DNA of 64,000 bases from Blumeriella jaapii (GCA_009599575.1 VWND01000013.1:992001-1056000), one strand, 5' to 3'; shown: positions 21,302-34,100, numbered from the stretch's first letter. The notes: a model not told the origin generated them from the letters alone. A program made the numbers and translations.

Positions 21302-23292
21302 TCAGATCGCCCACGAACCCCGCCTGACGCCCGCCCCCCAAGGATTCGTAGCCCCGTTACTCATACTCGGGTGCTGCCGCGCCCACTCCAAGATGTACAC
21401 CCTCAGCGCCATCCATCTCGGGCCGTGCTCTTTCTCCACGCCCTCTCCAATGCCAATGTACCCTTTCACGTCCTTCGTCGTGTCCTCGGCCCGCAGCTCG
21501 TCGATGGAGACGCGGGCGATGCGCGCCAGCTCCTCGTCGTAGTTGCGCGCCAAGGCCGGGTAGCCGAGGCTCAAGTAGTTGTAGACCTGCGTGACAAAGG
21601 TGTCGTCAAACTCCTCGCGCAGGGCGGCCTCCTCCTTCGCCTTCGCGACCTCGGCCTGCAGCCGGTCGTCGAGCCCCGTCAACATCCGGGCTCCGCCGGC
21701 CGGTCTCGGGGCCGTCTTGGCAGCGTCGGCCGGCCCCGCGCGGGAGAAGGCCGAGGAAAAGGGGTCGACGTCCCCGCTGCCCTGCGGGTGCGGGGTGTGG
21801 ATGAGCGCCGGCTGCTTGCTCAGGCTCAGGAACTCCCCGGGCTCGTCCGCGATGCAGTAGCCGCCCCAGAGGCCGCCGCCATTCTCGCTCCGGTTGGGCC
21901 GTTGCACGTCGATGCGCTGGTCGCTCTCGAATTTCGTCGCTTGGGGCGACGGGCACATGCGGAACTGGAGGTCGGCGCCGAGCATGGGCGGCGAAGCTGC
22001 CGAGCGCATGCGCTTGAGCTCGGCTTCCTTCTGCTTGTCGAACGGCTCGTCCGGCGCGCGGGCCAGAGCCGCGTTCTTGCCCGTCCGGCCGTTCGTCCAG
22101 AAGGCGTCCTGGAAGGGGGGTGGCGAGGCCTCGGCGGCGATCTGGGCGTGGGTGTCGCCCTCGCGGAGACGGTCGAGCTTCGCCTGGTGCTGCTGCATCT
22201 CTTTCGCGGCCCAGCCGACCTCGGTCGACTTGCGGCGCAGGGTGTCCAGCTTCGGGTCGTCGATGACCAGGAGGCCGACCCCCTCCACCGAGTCCTCGTC
22301 CGAGGCGCCCTCGATCTCCCGATCGTAGAAGTGCTCCACGATGTGGTGCATGGACTCGTTCGGGAACGCGGCCAACGCCTGTTCGCGCAGCTGCTTCTCC
22401 GCCGCCTTGGCCGCGAGGGCCAGCAGATATCCCGAGAAGCGCTCGTCGCAGCTCTCGCGCGTGCGAGCGAGCTGTCGTTTCATCATGGAGTCCTCGGACG
22501 ACCCGAGAGAGGCCGAGAGCGACGGCGTGCCCTCCTCGTCGTCGTCCCCCTCGCCCTCGCCCTCCCCCTCGTCCTCGGCCTCCTCCTCATCCGGCTCCCC
22601 GTACGAGGCGATGGCCTCCAGCTCGGGATGGAACGAGCTCTGTCTCGTACTCCGTCTCGTGTTGGGATGAGGCCGCATCGATTGCTGGCGCCGGGGAGGT
22701 AGCGGAGGGAGGTTCTGTCGCGGCGCGGCGCCGGCGGTGGGCGGATGGTCCGGTGGGAGCGGCACGGCCGACGGGCGGGATTTCCTCCGCGGGCGCGTGT
22801 AGATGTTGGGCACGCCGGGCGTGAGGTCGGTCTGAAGCCGCGAGCCTGGTTAGCCGGTCCCGTCCCCCTCACACGGCGTGGAGGCGCGGCACTCACCTTA
22901 TCCGTGGGCAGGGTGGCCGGTCGTGTGTCCCCGGCCTTCTTGGATCTCTTCGAGGTCTCGATCAGCTCGGGTTCGAACTTCCTCCTCGGCGTCGGCGTGG
23001 GCGTGGGCGTCGGGTCGAGCGTCGGCCGCGGCCTGGGCTGTCTGTTGCTTTTGAAGGTCGTCTCGACGGGCTGCGGGGCCCAGCGCCTCTTGGGCGGCGA
23101 TGACGGGGAGGCCTCGCGCGTGTCCATGGCAGCGTGATGTTGATTCTCCTTGACCTCGTCCTGCCGGCTGCTCCCCGCGGCCGTCGTCAGCCCGGGCTCG
23201 GCCGCGAATTGACGAACCTTCTTCCTCACCGTCGTTTCGACGGGGGTGGGCGAGCCGCGGCGTGTGGCGGGCGGGGGGGAGGATTCGGACAT
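21302..23292 (-). CDS. Conserved fungal protein of unknown function
   Basis: Two exons, 23292-22897 and 22831-21302, with a 65-nt intron (GTGAGT donor, TTCAG acceptor), give 641 residues. The splice joins ...TLPTDK to TDLTPGVPNIYTRPRRK. The N-terminal third is Ser/Pro/Lys-rich with a TPTPTPTP run before RRK, suggesting a nuclear protein. A Glu/Gly/Asp-rich acidic stretch lies near 210-235. Two helical regions follow (KRQLARTRESCDERFSGYL; EMQQHQAKLDRLREGD). The best-conserved-looking part is the C-terminal 120 residues (DDTFVTQVYNYLSLGYPALA, GEGVEKEHGPRWMALRVYIL). I recall similar C-termini in other Pezizomycotina proteins but no assigned function, and I see no catalytic motif. The GC-rich codon use matches neighbouring genes. 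Confidence 0.85.
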
Positions 23293-23770
23293 GCTCTGCT
23301 CTGCTCTGCTCTGCTCTGCTCGCTCGACGCGATGCGATGCGATGCGAGGCACGCTCGGTGAGGGGCGGGTTGGATGGGTGCGGACAGGGAATGCGAAGGT
23401 TGCGAAAGCTGGGCCGCGGCTGGCCTTGGGCCGGTGTGAATAATAGGGATGTTCGAGTCGCGGTAGTTGCGGAGGTGTTTTGGGGGGGTGGTGGTTGGTG
23501 GTTGGTGGTTGGTGGTTGATGGTTGAGGGGATGTTGGAGATGGTCGGTGGTTGGGGGTTGGTGCTCGGTGGTGGTACCGCAAGTCGTGGTTGAGGGGGCA
23601 AGTCGAGCTTGTGACGGACGGTCTAGGAGCGACGAGGCGACTCGACTCGACTCAACCCGACCCCGAACTTACGGTGTGCTGGCTGGTGGGGCCACGCGGG
23701 CCAGCATCACGACTGTATGTGTATAGTGCTGTACAGTGCACATGTACACATACACAGTATTGTATAGTAT

Positions 23771-23914
23771 ATTACAGGACATTACAGGACATTGCAGGAC
23801 ATTACAGGACATTACAGGATATTACAGGACATTACAGGACATTACAGGACATTACAGAACATTACAGGATATGACAGGATATTACAGGACATGACAGGAC
23901 ATTACAGGACATGA
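23771..23914. repeat. 10-bp tandem array (ATTACAGGAC)n
   Basis: About fourteen head-to-tail copies of ATTACAGGAC with scattered single-base variants (ATTGCAGGAC, ATGACAGGAC, ATTACAGGAT). There are no spacers between units. Confidence 0.95.
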
Positions 23915-24509
23915 CCGCACCGTACGGTGATGGGTTATTCGGTGCCCCCCTTGGGAAACTCTTGAAACGTTGGAAAGGTTTGAAACCACGATCGTGAAGC
24001 GATATTGTGGGGTTGGCATCTGGGGTATGGGGGGATGGGGAAGAGGATGGGGATGGGGGGATTGGGGGTTCAGGGGATTCGGGCATAAATACCACCAAAC
24101 CATCTATATAGGTATTTACAGTACAGTACAGTACTGCTGTATGATACGATGATATCACCATATTTCCTCTTGAACTTACCGTGTTGTACAGTATATACGT
24201 GTATGAGCTGATGTTACGGGTGTTACCTGATATGACCTTGTATTACCTTGTACTACCTTGTCTTCTCTTATACTACAGTACATTACCTTACAGTGTATTT
24301 ACCTTTTACAGTATGTTTATTTACCTTACCTCCCCTCAGATTACCTTATCTTCCCTTCTACAGTACTACACTACCTAACCTAACAGTATATTTATTACCT
24401 TATCTCCCCTCACATTACCTCATCTCTCCCCGCACATTACCTTATCTTCCCTCACATTGCCTTATACAGTACATACACACCTCCCAACTTACAGCACAGT
24501 ACCTCCCAC

Positions 24510-24551
24510 CTTACCTACCTACCTACCTACCTACCTACCTACCTACCTACA
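24510..24551. repeat. Tetranucleotide array (ACCT)n
   Basis: About ten copies of ACCT in tandem. Confidence 0.9.
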
Positions 24552-25866
24552 ATACACTACCTCCTCTCCCTCCACACCCCAGGCGCGGAGAGCGAGCGAG
24601 CGGGCGGGCGAGCGCAGCCAGCCAGCCAGCCGGCCGTCGTCTCTCTCTCTGTTCCACTCCCGATGTATTCCGTCCCTAGAGATCGATGCTCTCTCTCATT
24701 TCTCCATCCATCCATCACTGCCATTCTCCTCTCCCCAACCCTCCCCCCCCCCTCTCTCTCTCTACCTTTCCCTTCCACAACAGACTCCCCACCCCACCTC
24801 CCCCCCCCCACCTCTACGCATTCCAAGAACCCCCCCCACACCCCAACCTCCCACTCCCCGCGATACAATACAGTGCTCTGCGTGACGTCGCACGAGAGTG
24901 AACAACACAAAAACGGCACGAACGTCTATACAGACGAAAGTGACGTTCGTTCCTTCACGCAGGAGGAACAAACAAAGAAAGAAAGAAGGGAAGAAAGAGG
25001 AAGGAAGAAAGAAAGAGAGAGAGAAAGAGAAGCCGCAGGTCACTGTTGTTCCAGCTCACATACAAGTACTGTACTGTACTGTACAGTACATACATACACA
25101 TGCATATAAACATCCTGTACAAAAGGTACATACACATATCGCGTACTGTGTACATTTTCTTCAAGACGAATGAACATGATGGGACTATTATGATTAGAGG
25201 AGTCGACATACGAGCGTTGATCACTGTCAGATGGATGACGTACCTACCAATGTACAGTACCTAGGTACCTAGGTAGGTATTATGTATATACGTACAGCAC
25301 AGGACGATGCTCTGCAAGTTCAGGCGTAGGTTCAAAAATCCATCGAGCACCGAGACGGCAGCCGTTGGTTGACGATGCGTGCACACGACAGCGTGGACCT
25401 GGTACACGCCGTACCGAGTATTATGGTGTATTGCGTACCTACCTACCTCTACCTATGTAGCTGTGACCAGAGGACCATCCAAATTTGTCTTCCCCTCCTG
25501 TCCCATCCCACCCCGAGCAACAGACCCTGAGGCCCTTCCCTCCATGCAACGCCGATCCTCTAACACGAGCCCGTGACTATGCTGACGGACAGCGGAAACC
25601 AAACGAGCGTTGGGGGCAAGCCAAAAACCTACCCCGGGAGGCCCGCATCTCCGTAGAACTACATACACGAAAGAAAGTGAGCATCGCACCGAAGCTCGTC
25701 GAGTCTTCGCGATGCGCCCGGTGCGATGGGCACAACCACGCAACCAACGTGCGGGAAAAACGGCCCTCCATGTGAACACGCCCAAGACCATCCAACCGAG
25801 CGAGGGCGGCAACGCAAGGCGCCAGGACCAAGAAGGGGGAAGCCGCCCTTCACCCGAGTGCGTGGT

Positions 25867-26965
25867 CTAGTTGGCCTTCTTCTTCCGCGGCAGGCCAGCA
25901 GCCTTCCGCATCTCGATGTCGCCCTCCGCCAACCAGTTGGAAGCCTTGACTAATTGCACGACGTTGATGATCTGCTTCCCGAACATGACGGGGAAGCTGA
26001 CACCCGCAATGACCCAGGGGATGAACGAGTCCATCTTGTTGGCTCGTGCCAGCTCCAATGCGCCCGCGCTGTGCGGGTTGGCGAACAGGAAGGACGCCGA
26101 CGGGTTGGACGGGTTGCCGGGCTGGAGGGAAGCGGCGGCGGCCCCGGTGCCATTGTTGGCGACTTGGAGAAGCGAAGGTGAGAGGAGGGGCGAGGAGAAG
26201 GAGAGGAGGTAAAGGGCGATGAAGAAGACTTCGTTCAGTGCGCAGAAGAGGAAGAGGACCGTCTAGCTTTCAGGTCAGCCTCTATTTCCTGACCACTTTT
26301 CCCATCTTTTTCCAGGGGGGTGGGGTGGGGAGGGTTTCTTGGGGAAAAAAAAGGGCAAACCCACCTTGTTCGTGTAGTACAAGTTCAGGATGTAGCTCCT
26401 GCTCTTGTCCACCTTCTTGTGGCTAGTATCGCTCCCTCCCATGATCAGAGTCGCATACATGTGAACGTAGTGGCTGGCTAAATCCAACGAGATCAGGCCT
26501 TGAAAGAGCAATGCCCAGCGAGGCCAAGCTGACGAGAGGAAGACCAGCAAACACGCCGTCGTGCAGCGATCAGTCACCATATCCAGCACGGCGCCGAATC
26601 GTGTCGACTGCTCAAAGTATCGCGCGGCGTAGCCATCGAGGGCATCGAGGAGACAGGAGATGCTGTAGAGCAAGGAGCAGGTGCGCGGATGCAGTGGCAT
26701 ATAGTACAACGACGCGAACGCCAGCACGATTCGCACATAGCCTGCGAAGCCCAGTTAGCCCACGGTCTGATCGGGTCCGAGAGACGGGCCTACCGATGAT
26801 GTTGGGGTAGAAGAGGAAAATGTTTTCGTGCGGCTGTTCCTCTTTCGCGAGCGTACGTGCTGAGCCGTTGCCATTCATGACGACCTGCTCTCCTTTCGGC
26901 GCTGGAGTGGGTGTAGAAGGTCTCGATATCGCAGAAGCCTGTCTCCGTGTTCGCATACTCGACAT
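25867..26965 (-). CDS. pis1: CDP-diacylglycerol-inositol 3-phosphatidyltransferase (PI synthase)
   Basis: Three exons, 26965-26794, 26741-26365 and 26262-25867, with introns of 52 and 102 nt, give 314 residues. The enzyme joins CDP-diacylglycerol and myo-inositol to make phosphatidylinositol, and in fungi it sits in the ER membrane. The full CDP-alcohol phosphotransferase motif is present: DALDGYAAR, then eight residues, then GAVLDMVTD, that is D-x2-DG-x2-AR-x8-G-x3-D-x3-D. Membrane segments include YVRIVLAFASLYYMPL, ACLLVFLSSAWPRWALLF, TVLFLFCALNEVFFIALYLL and WVIAGVSFPVMFGKQIINVV. The C-terminus ends in a basic RKKKAN. The first 40 residues are polar and variable. An inserted Gly/Ala/Pro-rich luminal or cytosolic loop sits between the last two membrane segments. 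Confidence 0.95.
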
Positions 26966-28244
26966 GGCAGCTTCTGTCGGGCGAGTGTGGACTCGTGTCG
27001 TGGAAATTGGCTATCGGGAGGATCCGTGTGTCGAGGTTGGTCTTCGAGCGCGGGCGATGGTGGTACTGTACAGTCCAGAGGCTGGAAGACGTCGGACGCG
27101 TGTGTTGGTGAGAAGCAATGATGTGATGGGGGAGGGTGAATGGCAGACGGTACGGCGCAGCTGAAAAGGAGGGTGCTGGAGTTGGACTGCAGGTGAGAGG
27201 AGAGGGCTTGAGTTGTGATGTAAGTGCGCACTGTCTGGCTCCTTATCGCGAAGAATAATTCGGTGGCTCCCGTCGGGATCTTCGGCCGCGGATGGTTCTG
27301 CAGCAGGACGTACGAACGTCATGCAATGATGAAGATGCGTGTAGAGCAAATCGTGCCTGATAGACCATCAGACACAGGAAGATACGGCACAGGAAGATAC
27401 GTCCCGATCGTGGCTCTCATCCTCGGGATCCGTGTTGTGCTCGGTCACGTGTTTGGGGGTAAGGAGACTCAAAGTACTGTAGGTGCTGTAGATATCTCCA
27501 CGAATACTCTATGTGCATCTTGTACTGGGATTTGCAATTCGGTAAATCACGTAGACACATACGACCAGATCACAATGGAATGAGAGCTTGGACAGAAACG
27601 CAGTACGCAAGCAAACTCTTCAGATATCTCGTTCAATTGAACTTCTCACGCGGCCCGCAGAAATGTCACGCGTTTACATTGTAACATGCCGCCTGCAGCT
27701 CTCTTCTTGAGTACTTATATAGCGCTTCGAAACTTCTCAGGTTGGTGATACAGTAAAAACTAGTCTAATAGAAAGAAGCTGCAATTGCGTTTAAGTGTAT
27801 GGTAGCTAAGGGGTAGGTTTCTACTCCTCGAAAAAAAAAAAGACAAAACAGCCTTCGTAGAATACTCCAGCATGGGTCACGTGGATACCAGGTGACAGCA
27901 GACTCCCGTGGTCGCGCACTAGTGTGCGCACCACTACCCCTATTCTTGCACTCGCACACTTAGTAGAAAAGCATACAGATTGGAACACGATTTAAGACTA
28001 GTCTGTACTGTATCACCAACCTGTGATACCAACACTATCCAAGCTAGAAGGAAGGAAGGAATCATTGCCGCACCCCGACGTACTGTAGTACATAAGTACT
28101 TCGCATCATCAGCCAACCCACCCCCACATCTGCTCTGTACACAGACAATGGACCTCTCTGATTGACCATTCACGTTCCCTTATTCTATCCTCAAGCGCTC
28201 TAGCTCGGCCCTACTCTTTCATCCCAGCGACACTTACCCCACCA
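26966..28244. other. Intergenic spacer
   Basis: This 1.28-kb divergent spacer lies between pis1 and the dienelactone hydrolase. It contains TACTGTAC-type palindromes near 27066, 27473 and 28080-28100 but no gene I can support. Confidence 0.55.
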
Positions 28245-29677
28245 ATGCCCCTCTATTTTGGAACCAACATCCTCAGTCCGCACGAGCAAAGGTCAAGATG
28301 CTGATCCAAGAAACGCACCAAGACGTGTCTACGAAGGCGGATGGGAGCCAAGGGTCCATGAGTCAGCCAGTCACTTGCCAGATCGTGAAGAGCTGCAGCT
28401 GATGGGTGCTAGGAATCTTCGTGTTCCATCCTTCCATTCCGGGTTATCCGAATGCGTAAGTACTTCGAGAACCAGTTTGCCTGATGAGGAATCTTGTTGA
28501 CTTTGAGGCTTAGACGATTTCCTGGCGTGGTGCTCTTTAGCGAGATATATCAAGGTAGGTGAAATCGACTGCTCTTTCATCTCTCTGGTTGCTACCTCTC
28601 GATCTTGTGTTGAAATTTTATGACTGGCTGGTAATGTCATGCATCAGGTAAGGATGGACATGGTTGAGAAAGCTATTCATTCTTGATGGAAACATGATAC
28701 ACGTTTCCCTGATACATCATCCATCCTAGTTCGTCATGACAAGTTCCGATCATTGCAACCACTTCAAACCCTAGTTAATTCTGCCATTGGGCAACCGAAT
28801 CCATATCTTTCCACATCTATATTTCTACCATGCTAATGTGCTTCTAGTCACTGGCCCTGTTGCTCGATTCGCTCGACAAATTGCCGGCCATGGATACATC
28901 GTCGCAGCACCTTCATCCTACCACGAATTCACCGGACCCGAGCCATTGGCCTACGACGGACCGGGCACAGATGCCGGCAACGAGTGGAAGATCAAGAAGG
29001 TACCCTACCCACCCTCCCCCAACAGCGTTCAATCTCTTTCCTCGCAACACCGCACCCGTCACATTCCATCACCGGCTCCTAATCGCACACCTATCCTCTG
29101 CTACAGACCCTAGCCGGCTACGATGAAGACGCAACCCTCACCATCGACTACCTGCTCTCCCTCCCAACCTGCAACGGCCGTATCGGTAGCACAGGCATGT
29201 GTCTAGGGGGACATCTTGCCTACCGCTGCGCTCTGGACCCGCGCGTCTCGGCCGCAGTCACCTACTTTGCGACCGACCTCCACAGCGCCACGCTCGGGCT
29301 CGGCAAGAACGACGACAGCCTCGCGCGCGCCGGCGAGATCAAGGCCGAGCTGGCCCTGATCCACGGCACGCTGGACAACCACGTCCCACCCGCGGGACGG
29401 GATCTGATCCGGAAGACGCTGAGGGAGAAGGGGGTCGTGTTCAGCTGGTACGAGCCTGCTGGCGCTCAACGTGAGTTTCGAACCCCCACACACCAAGCCC
29501 TTCGCTGATACGTGTGCCGCAGATGCGTTCATTAGAGATGAGCTATCCAAAGGTCGGTATGATCCAGCCCTCTCGAAGATCTGCTTCGAGATCTTGCTGG
29601 AGCTGTTTGGGCGCACGCTGAAGCTGGATCTCGGCCCTCGCGACGGAGCGGAGCAGAAGGTCGAAGATGTTTGCTAG
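28245..29677 (+). CDS. Dienelactone hydrolase family protein with a frame break near the start
   Basis: Exons: first exon to 28361, then 28413-28455, 28514-28554, 28848-28999, 29107-29470 and 29523-29677. The splices rebuild a continuous family sequence: MRIFVFHPSIPGYPNA, RFPGVVLFSEIYQVTGPV, YIVAAPSSYHEFTGPEPL, then the nucleophile motif GSTGMCLGGHLAYR (Cys) and the C-terminal QHAFIRDELSKGRYDP with the catalytic His. An acidic partner probably lies in TLDNHVPPAGRD. This alpha/beta hydrolase family opens lactones, but the substrate here is unknown. The expected N-terminus begins at 28245 (MPLYFGTNILSPHE), but the frame needs one more base at about 28286 to continue as AKVKMLIQETHQ. Starting instead at the ATG at 28298 gives an uninterrupted 272-residue protein. 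The 293-nt third intron is long for this window. Confidence 0.85.
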
Positions 29678-30136
29678 TTTCCAGGCCTCAGTCCACTCAT
29701 TGGAACTTCTAAGAAGCAAAACTTACACACCAGAATCAAGATCCGAAGATAGCGGGACCTTTCTTTCATTTGTTTTGCAAATTTCCCCATTTTTCTATGT
29801 AGACCCAGTAATCTCTCTCGCCGTGAGAGAGCCTACATGGCCAATATCTTGCTTTCTGGCATCTCCAAAAAGCAGAGCTCTGATCCAGATGATGTACTGT
29901 AGATGGGGATCTAAGATATTGTATGCACAGTACAATACAGTAGAGCACTGTAACGTAGTAGAGCACTGTAACGGTACCGCTCTGTCAGGTCTGGCTTAGC
30001 GTGCCGAGAATACACCGTTGCACCGCTCTGGCAGAATCCGAACGACAATCTTCTGTACCGTACAACACGTACATGTAAACCCCCCACCGCCCAACATCTC
30101 TCCACCTCCACCTCCACCTCCACCTCCCAACCCACC
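29678..30136. other. Intergenic spacer
   Basis: This 459-bp spacer has a GTAGAGCACTGTAAC direct repeat near 29940-29975 and a CCACCT repeat just upstream of the next start. No gene seen. Confidence 0.55.
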
Positions 30137-30621
30137 ATGCCCGGCGACGACTACGCCTCCGTAGTCCGCGGCGGCCTCAAACTGAAAGGCGGCGCGCCCT
30201 CCGGCATCAAGAAGAAAAAGAAGAAGCCCAAGCCCAAGCCCAGCGAAGCCGAGCCCAGGCCATCCGCGCTGCAGACCGCGCTCGAGGAGGAAGACGCCCA
30301 TGCGCTGCGGAAGGGCGAAGGCAAGGACGCGGGCGCGGCCAGGCAGGGCGACGAGCAGACGCCGCCCGAGCTGGCCGAAGAGAGGGGCGGCGATGGGAAG
30401 ACGGCGAGCGAGCGGGCCTACGAGGACATGCGCCGGAAGAGGGTAGGTTTCCGCTGCGAGAGCTGTGGCCGACGTCGCTAACGGTGGGGGCTCGCTCACA
30501 GCTGCATGATCGGCTGCAGAGAGAGGGTGTCAAGACGCATAAGGAGCGCGTGGAGGAGCTGAATAAGTACCTCTCGAAGCTGTCGGAGCATCACGACATG
30601 CCTCGGATTGGACCCGGATAA
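30137..30621 (+). CDS. FAM32A-like protein
   Basis: Two exons, 30137-30442 and 30502-30621, with a 59-nt intron (GTAGGT donor, CACAG acceptor), give 141 residues. It begins MPGDDYASVVRGGLKLKGG, followed by a Lys/Pro run (KKKKKKPKPKP), an Ala/Glu-rich middle and a conserved C-terminus (ASERAYEDMRRKR, LHDRLQREGVKTHKERVEEL, LSEHHDMPRIGPG). This arrangement matches the FAM32A family: a short basic head, a lysine block and a C-terminal helix ending in DMPRIGPG. In animals FAM32A is nuclear and was found with the spliceosome catalytic step; the role in this fungus is inference. It is followed by a convergent gene. Confidence 0.9.
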
Positions 30622-31167
30622 CGAACGCAGTTCGCGATTGAGAGTTGTCGTCGTGGGAAGGAAGATACGAGGGCGTTTGGTTGGTGGTAGAGCGGCGCGG
30701 GGCTGGGAGCTACGTTTTGTACAATACGGCGTGATTGACTGGAGTCATCAAATCCGACGACCGCGCTGCTACGCCCGTTCATCAGAAGAAGCAAGCCAGC
30801 CTTTCTGCCTCTGATGTAACCCTCCTTGCTCGGGAGTAACATAAACACAAACCACGGAAGACCACATTCTTAGTAGAGCATTAGAAGACCGTTTTCTTTT
30901 GAAAACTTGATTGGCAAATCCTCCGAGGATGATATGAACAAAGCCCAACGCCTCGCTCAAAGATGTCGATGTGCTCATGTCCCAGCCCCTTCCAGCCAAA
31001 GATCCCACATGCAAGCCGCATCGAAATGCCCACACGCCGCCACCCCTTTTATACGGAGCCCGAAAATTGATTTACAAGAGCTCCCAAGTCCTCAAAACGC
31101 CACCTGCCATTCTTCCGATCGGTCCACGCACAAGCAGCCAGACCATACCGTATTCTCCGTCGCGCTT
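30622..31167. other. Convergent 3' spacer
   Basis: 546 bp between the ends of the FAM32A-like and E2 genes. No gene, array or obvious structural element seen. Confidence 0.55.
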
Positions 31168-34100
31168 CTACTCGATTCCACTCTCCTCTTCGTCCACGCC
31201 GCTATCATCCATATTGTAGTCCATCTCGTCGGCGTAACCGAGCTGATCAAGAATCTGAGCTTGATTTGAAAGTTTAGCAGGTGTGCTCGCAGGGGTGGGA
31301 GCATATTCCGACATCGTCAGCATCTTAGTAGTAGAGCTACTGGGGCCGAACAAGCTTGAAGAGGCGGCGTAATACCCCGCCGAACCAGGGGCGATGGTGG
31401 GCCACGAAGATTGAGTGCCGTTCAGCGAAATCATCTTTCCAAATGGATGAGCCGGAACAGGTCCCGTCATAAAGCTCGAGGGTCCATCCTTTTGTGTTTG
31501 TGGATCGGCTGTAAGAGCTTGTGGGTGCTCTGGCGCCGCGACCGAGCCGGCAAGCGTCTTTCCCCACGCCTTGACATGCTTCTCGTTGACGACATCGAGA
31601 TTCTCGTTAACGTAAATTTCGAGTCTCTCAACACTAGCTGCGATCGACTATGATAGCGTTAGATGTGTCTTCGAAGACGGCCTGTAAATTGCCTAGGAGA
31701 AAAAATAAAGAGCCCAGCGTATGACTGAAAGTAACTTACGCCCTTGAAACCGACACCAAAATCCTTGCAAGCTTTCTTGACTTCCTTCTGGCTCTTTAGA
31801 CCAGTATAGATCCACTTGTTGGCAGCGTTGAACATGGATCCGATAGTCTGGCTGCCGACATTGGCCTTTTTCGCTATACCACCCGTAGCCGAGGAATTGC
31901 TCTTGCGTTTGGTTTGGGCCAAAGCTGAACGCATTTGCGACTCAAATTCTGCTGGGTCGTATTCAATTTGCAGAGCGTTTGATAGCCTCTCAACCAAATT
32001 GCACGTGGTCGATTCTGATGTTCCAGTCATTAACAGCCCCAAACGACCCCCTGAATTAGAATGTTAGTATCGATTGTACGGTGTTGCAGCAGAAGAGCAG
32101 AAAAAACTCGGTACGACTTACAATAAGGGGTCATCCCGAAGCACAGTAATCCTGGTGTCTCCTTGGCCCATGTCTTCACATACCCCAGCACTTTTGTTCC
32201 GTTATGCTTCCAGTAGGCCTGACTGATTTCTTTCCAAATATGTTCCATCGTCTCTGCTTGGAACTTATTCTCAACCCATGTGATCATGGCGAATCTGACT
32301 GTTCGAGATTGCACCCGGGACTTGTGCGACAGAACCTTGAGTGTTGGGCCACTACCTTCGTAACCTGGCTCGTTTTCCCAAGGCAAGGGTGCACCGAGAA
32401 TCATGGCTTGAACGCTTACCAAGACAGAGAGGATGGTACTCTTACCCGGTTGCCAAGCTTCGGTTTCATGGCCCGGCCCTACGAGACGGGCAAGTCAGCA
32501 TTTACTTACATTTCAAGAGGCACACAAGATTCCACCAACCGAACCAAGCAGTACAGAAAAAGCGAATGGGGCTTCCCGACACTTACAGGTATTTAGGAGA
32601 GAGAGGCAGACGGTACCAGCTCCAAGGTGGAGATTGGGATTGAATGACTCTCCGTCGTCATTGTTACCTTTCATCACAAACGCCATCTTAGGTGGCGATT
32701 GTGGATAATTTTCATCTAGGAAAATGTCGAATATGAAAAGCCCCCCGGCATACGGTGATCCCTCTGACCCAACGATCAGAACCTTCATGACATCCGACCG
32801 AGAGTCGGCTACTTTGAGGAAAATTCCAGGCGGCAGGGAAGTCTTCATAGTAGCGATCTCCTTGCTGATCGTGTTCAGTCTGCCTCTGTTCGAGGAGAAA
32901 ATGGGTTTGAAGTCGTTCTCGAATCTATGATACGACAAGACCTCGTTTGTGAATGTGAGTCTGTTCTCGTTTGCGAATCCATACCAGACACCATCACGTT
33001 CGGGCTCCTCCTGGGCAACAATGTACTCTTTCTGGATGAACTTCTCGAGCGACTCAAGACAGGTAACCATATTCGAAAGCAGGCGCACTGTTTCGGTACT
33101 GAGAAAGGCCGTAGGAGGCGTTTCGAACTTGGATTTTGTCTTTTGCGTCATATCGAGAAACGTCTTGGCCTGGACCAGTGTGTTGCCGTAACAGGCGCTA
33201 AAGGGGCCAGAACTAATTCACGCCAGCTGTTAGTTTACACCCAAAGTGTCTAGCCCCTGGCGGCTCTCTGGTACTTACCTGGAAGTATCTTGAAACCTAT
33301 AAACAGAGTTTCTGGAACCTAGGGCCTTGATGCCAGGGTGATCGTTGCTGATTCGCCGCTTTTCTAGGAGAAGCTGGACCAACGTCTCATGGCGTACGAT
33401 CTTCTCAAGGAATGCTGTGATGGCATTGTACACGTCGAATCTTTGCGTGATATCTTCAATCGAATCATTGCGAATCATTTCCGTAACCTTGTCGATCAAG
33501 ATGCTCAGTCGAAACATGTTAAGCTCCGAGGAAGCATCGCAGGAAGAGTCAAGTAGACATGCGCTCAGGAGCTTAACCGTGTTGCTCATCAAGAAGTCTT
33601 TCTCCACCTGCTCCTCCTCTCGCTCACCCTGGCGGCTATCTACACGACGACGTGGGTACTTTTTGGATCAAGTTAGCATGGAGGCGACCCGAGATAGACT
33701 ATCCTCCTCGATCCCGGGTAGTTTTGATATAAGAGCAACTTACATAGGGGTTCATGCCGCTCTCGAAGGCAATCATTTCTGCCTCGGAACCATAGAATTC
33801 CATGGCTCCAGAAGCACCGTATCCTACACCAGGAACCAGAGCCTTCTTTCCAAATGCCTTCTTTTGCTTCGTCGCAAACTTCTCCGATCTTGCGTCTCCG
33901 ACAGCCTTTTCCCGATGTTGCCCAGCCCAACGCAAATGCGCATCGTCGAATCGCGAGAGCAGGAAGAAGATGGTAAAGAGTCTGCCGCTATCGCAACAAT
34001 GATTGACAACTCCGAGGGGCGTGAAGACATCCTGATTTGGGTTGATCATGGATGACTTTCCACAACCCACGCAGGTTCGATGTCCTTTCTTGCATTCCAT

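Larger units (their letters stand above)
23293..25866. other. Intergenic spacer with large tandem arrays
   Basis: About 2.6 kb without a supportable gene. It contains GCTCT repeats just upstream of the left gene, GGTGGTTG repeats near 23485-23520, a 10-bp array (23771-23914), TACCTTGTAC-like repeats (24230-24480), an ACCT array (24510-24551), GAAA-rich purine DNA (24960-25035) and TACTGTAC palindromes (25066-25090). From 25480 the DNA becomes more complex just downstream of the phosphatidylinositol synthase gene and may be its 3' region. Confidence 0.55.

Noticed and set aside
21371..22702. 443-codon forward frame
   Set aside because: Antisense shadow of the GC-rich reverse gene at 21302-23292. 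GC-rich codon use on one strand creates long open frames on the other.
23771..23914. Possible CRISPR array
   Set aside because: The repeat is a contiguous 10-bp minisatellite without spacers, in a eukaryotic genome.
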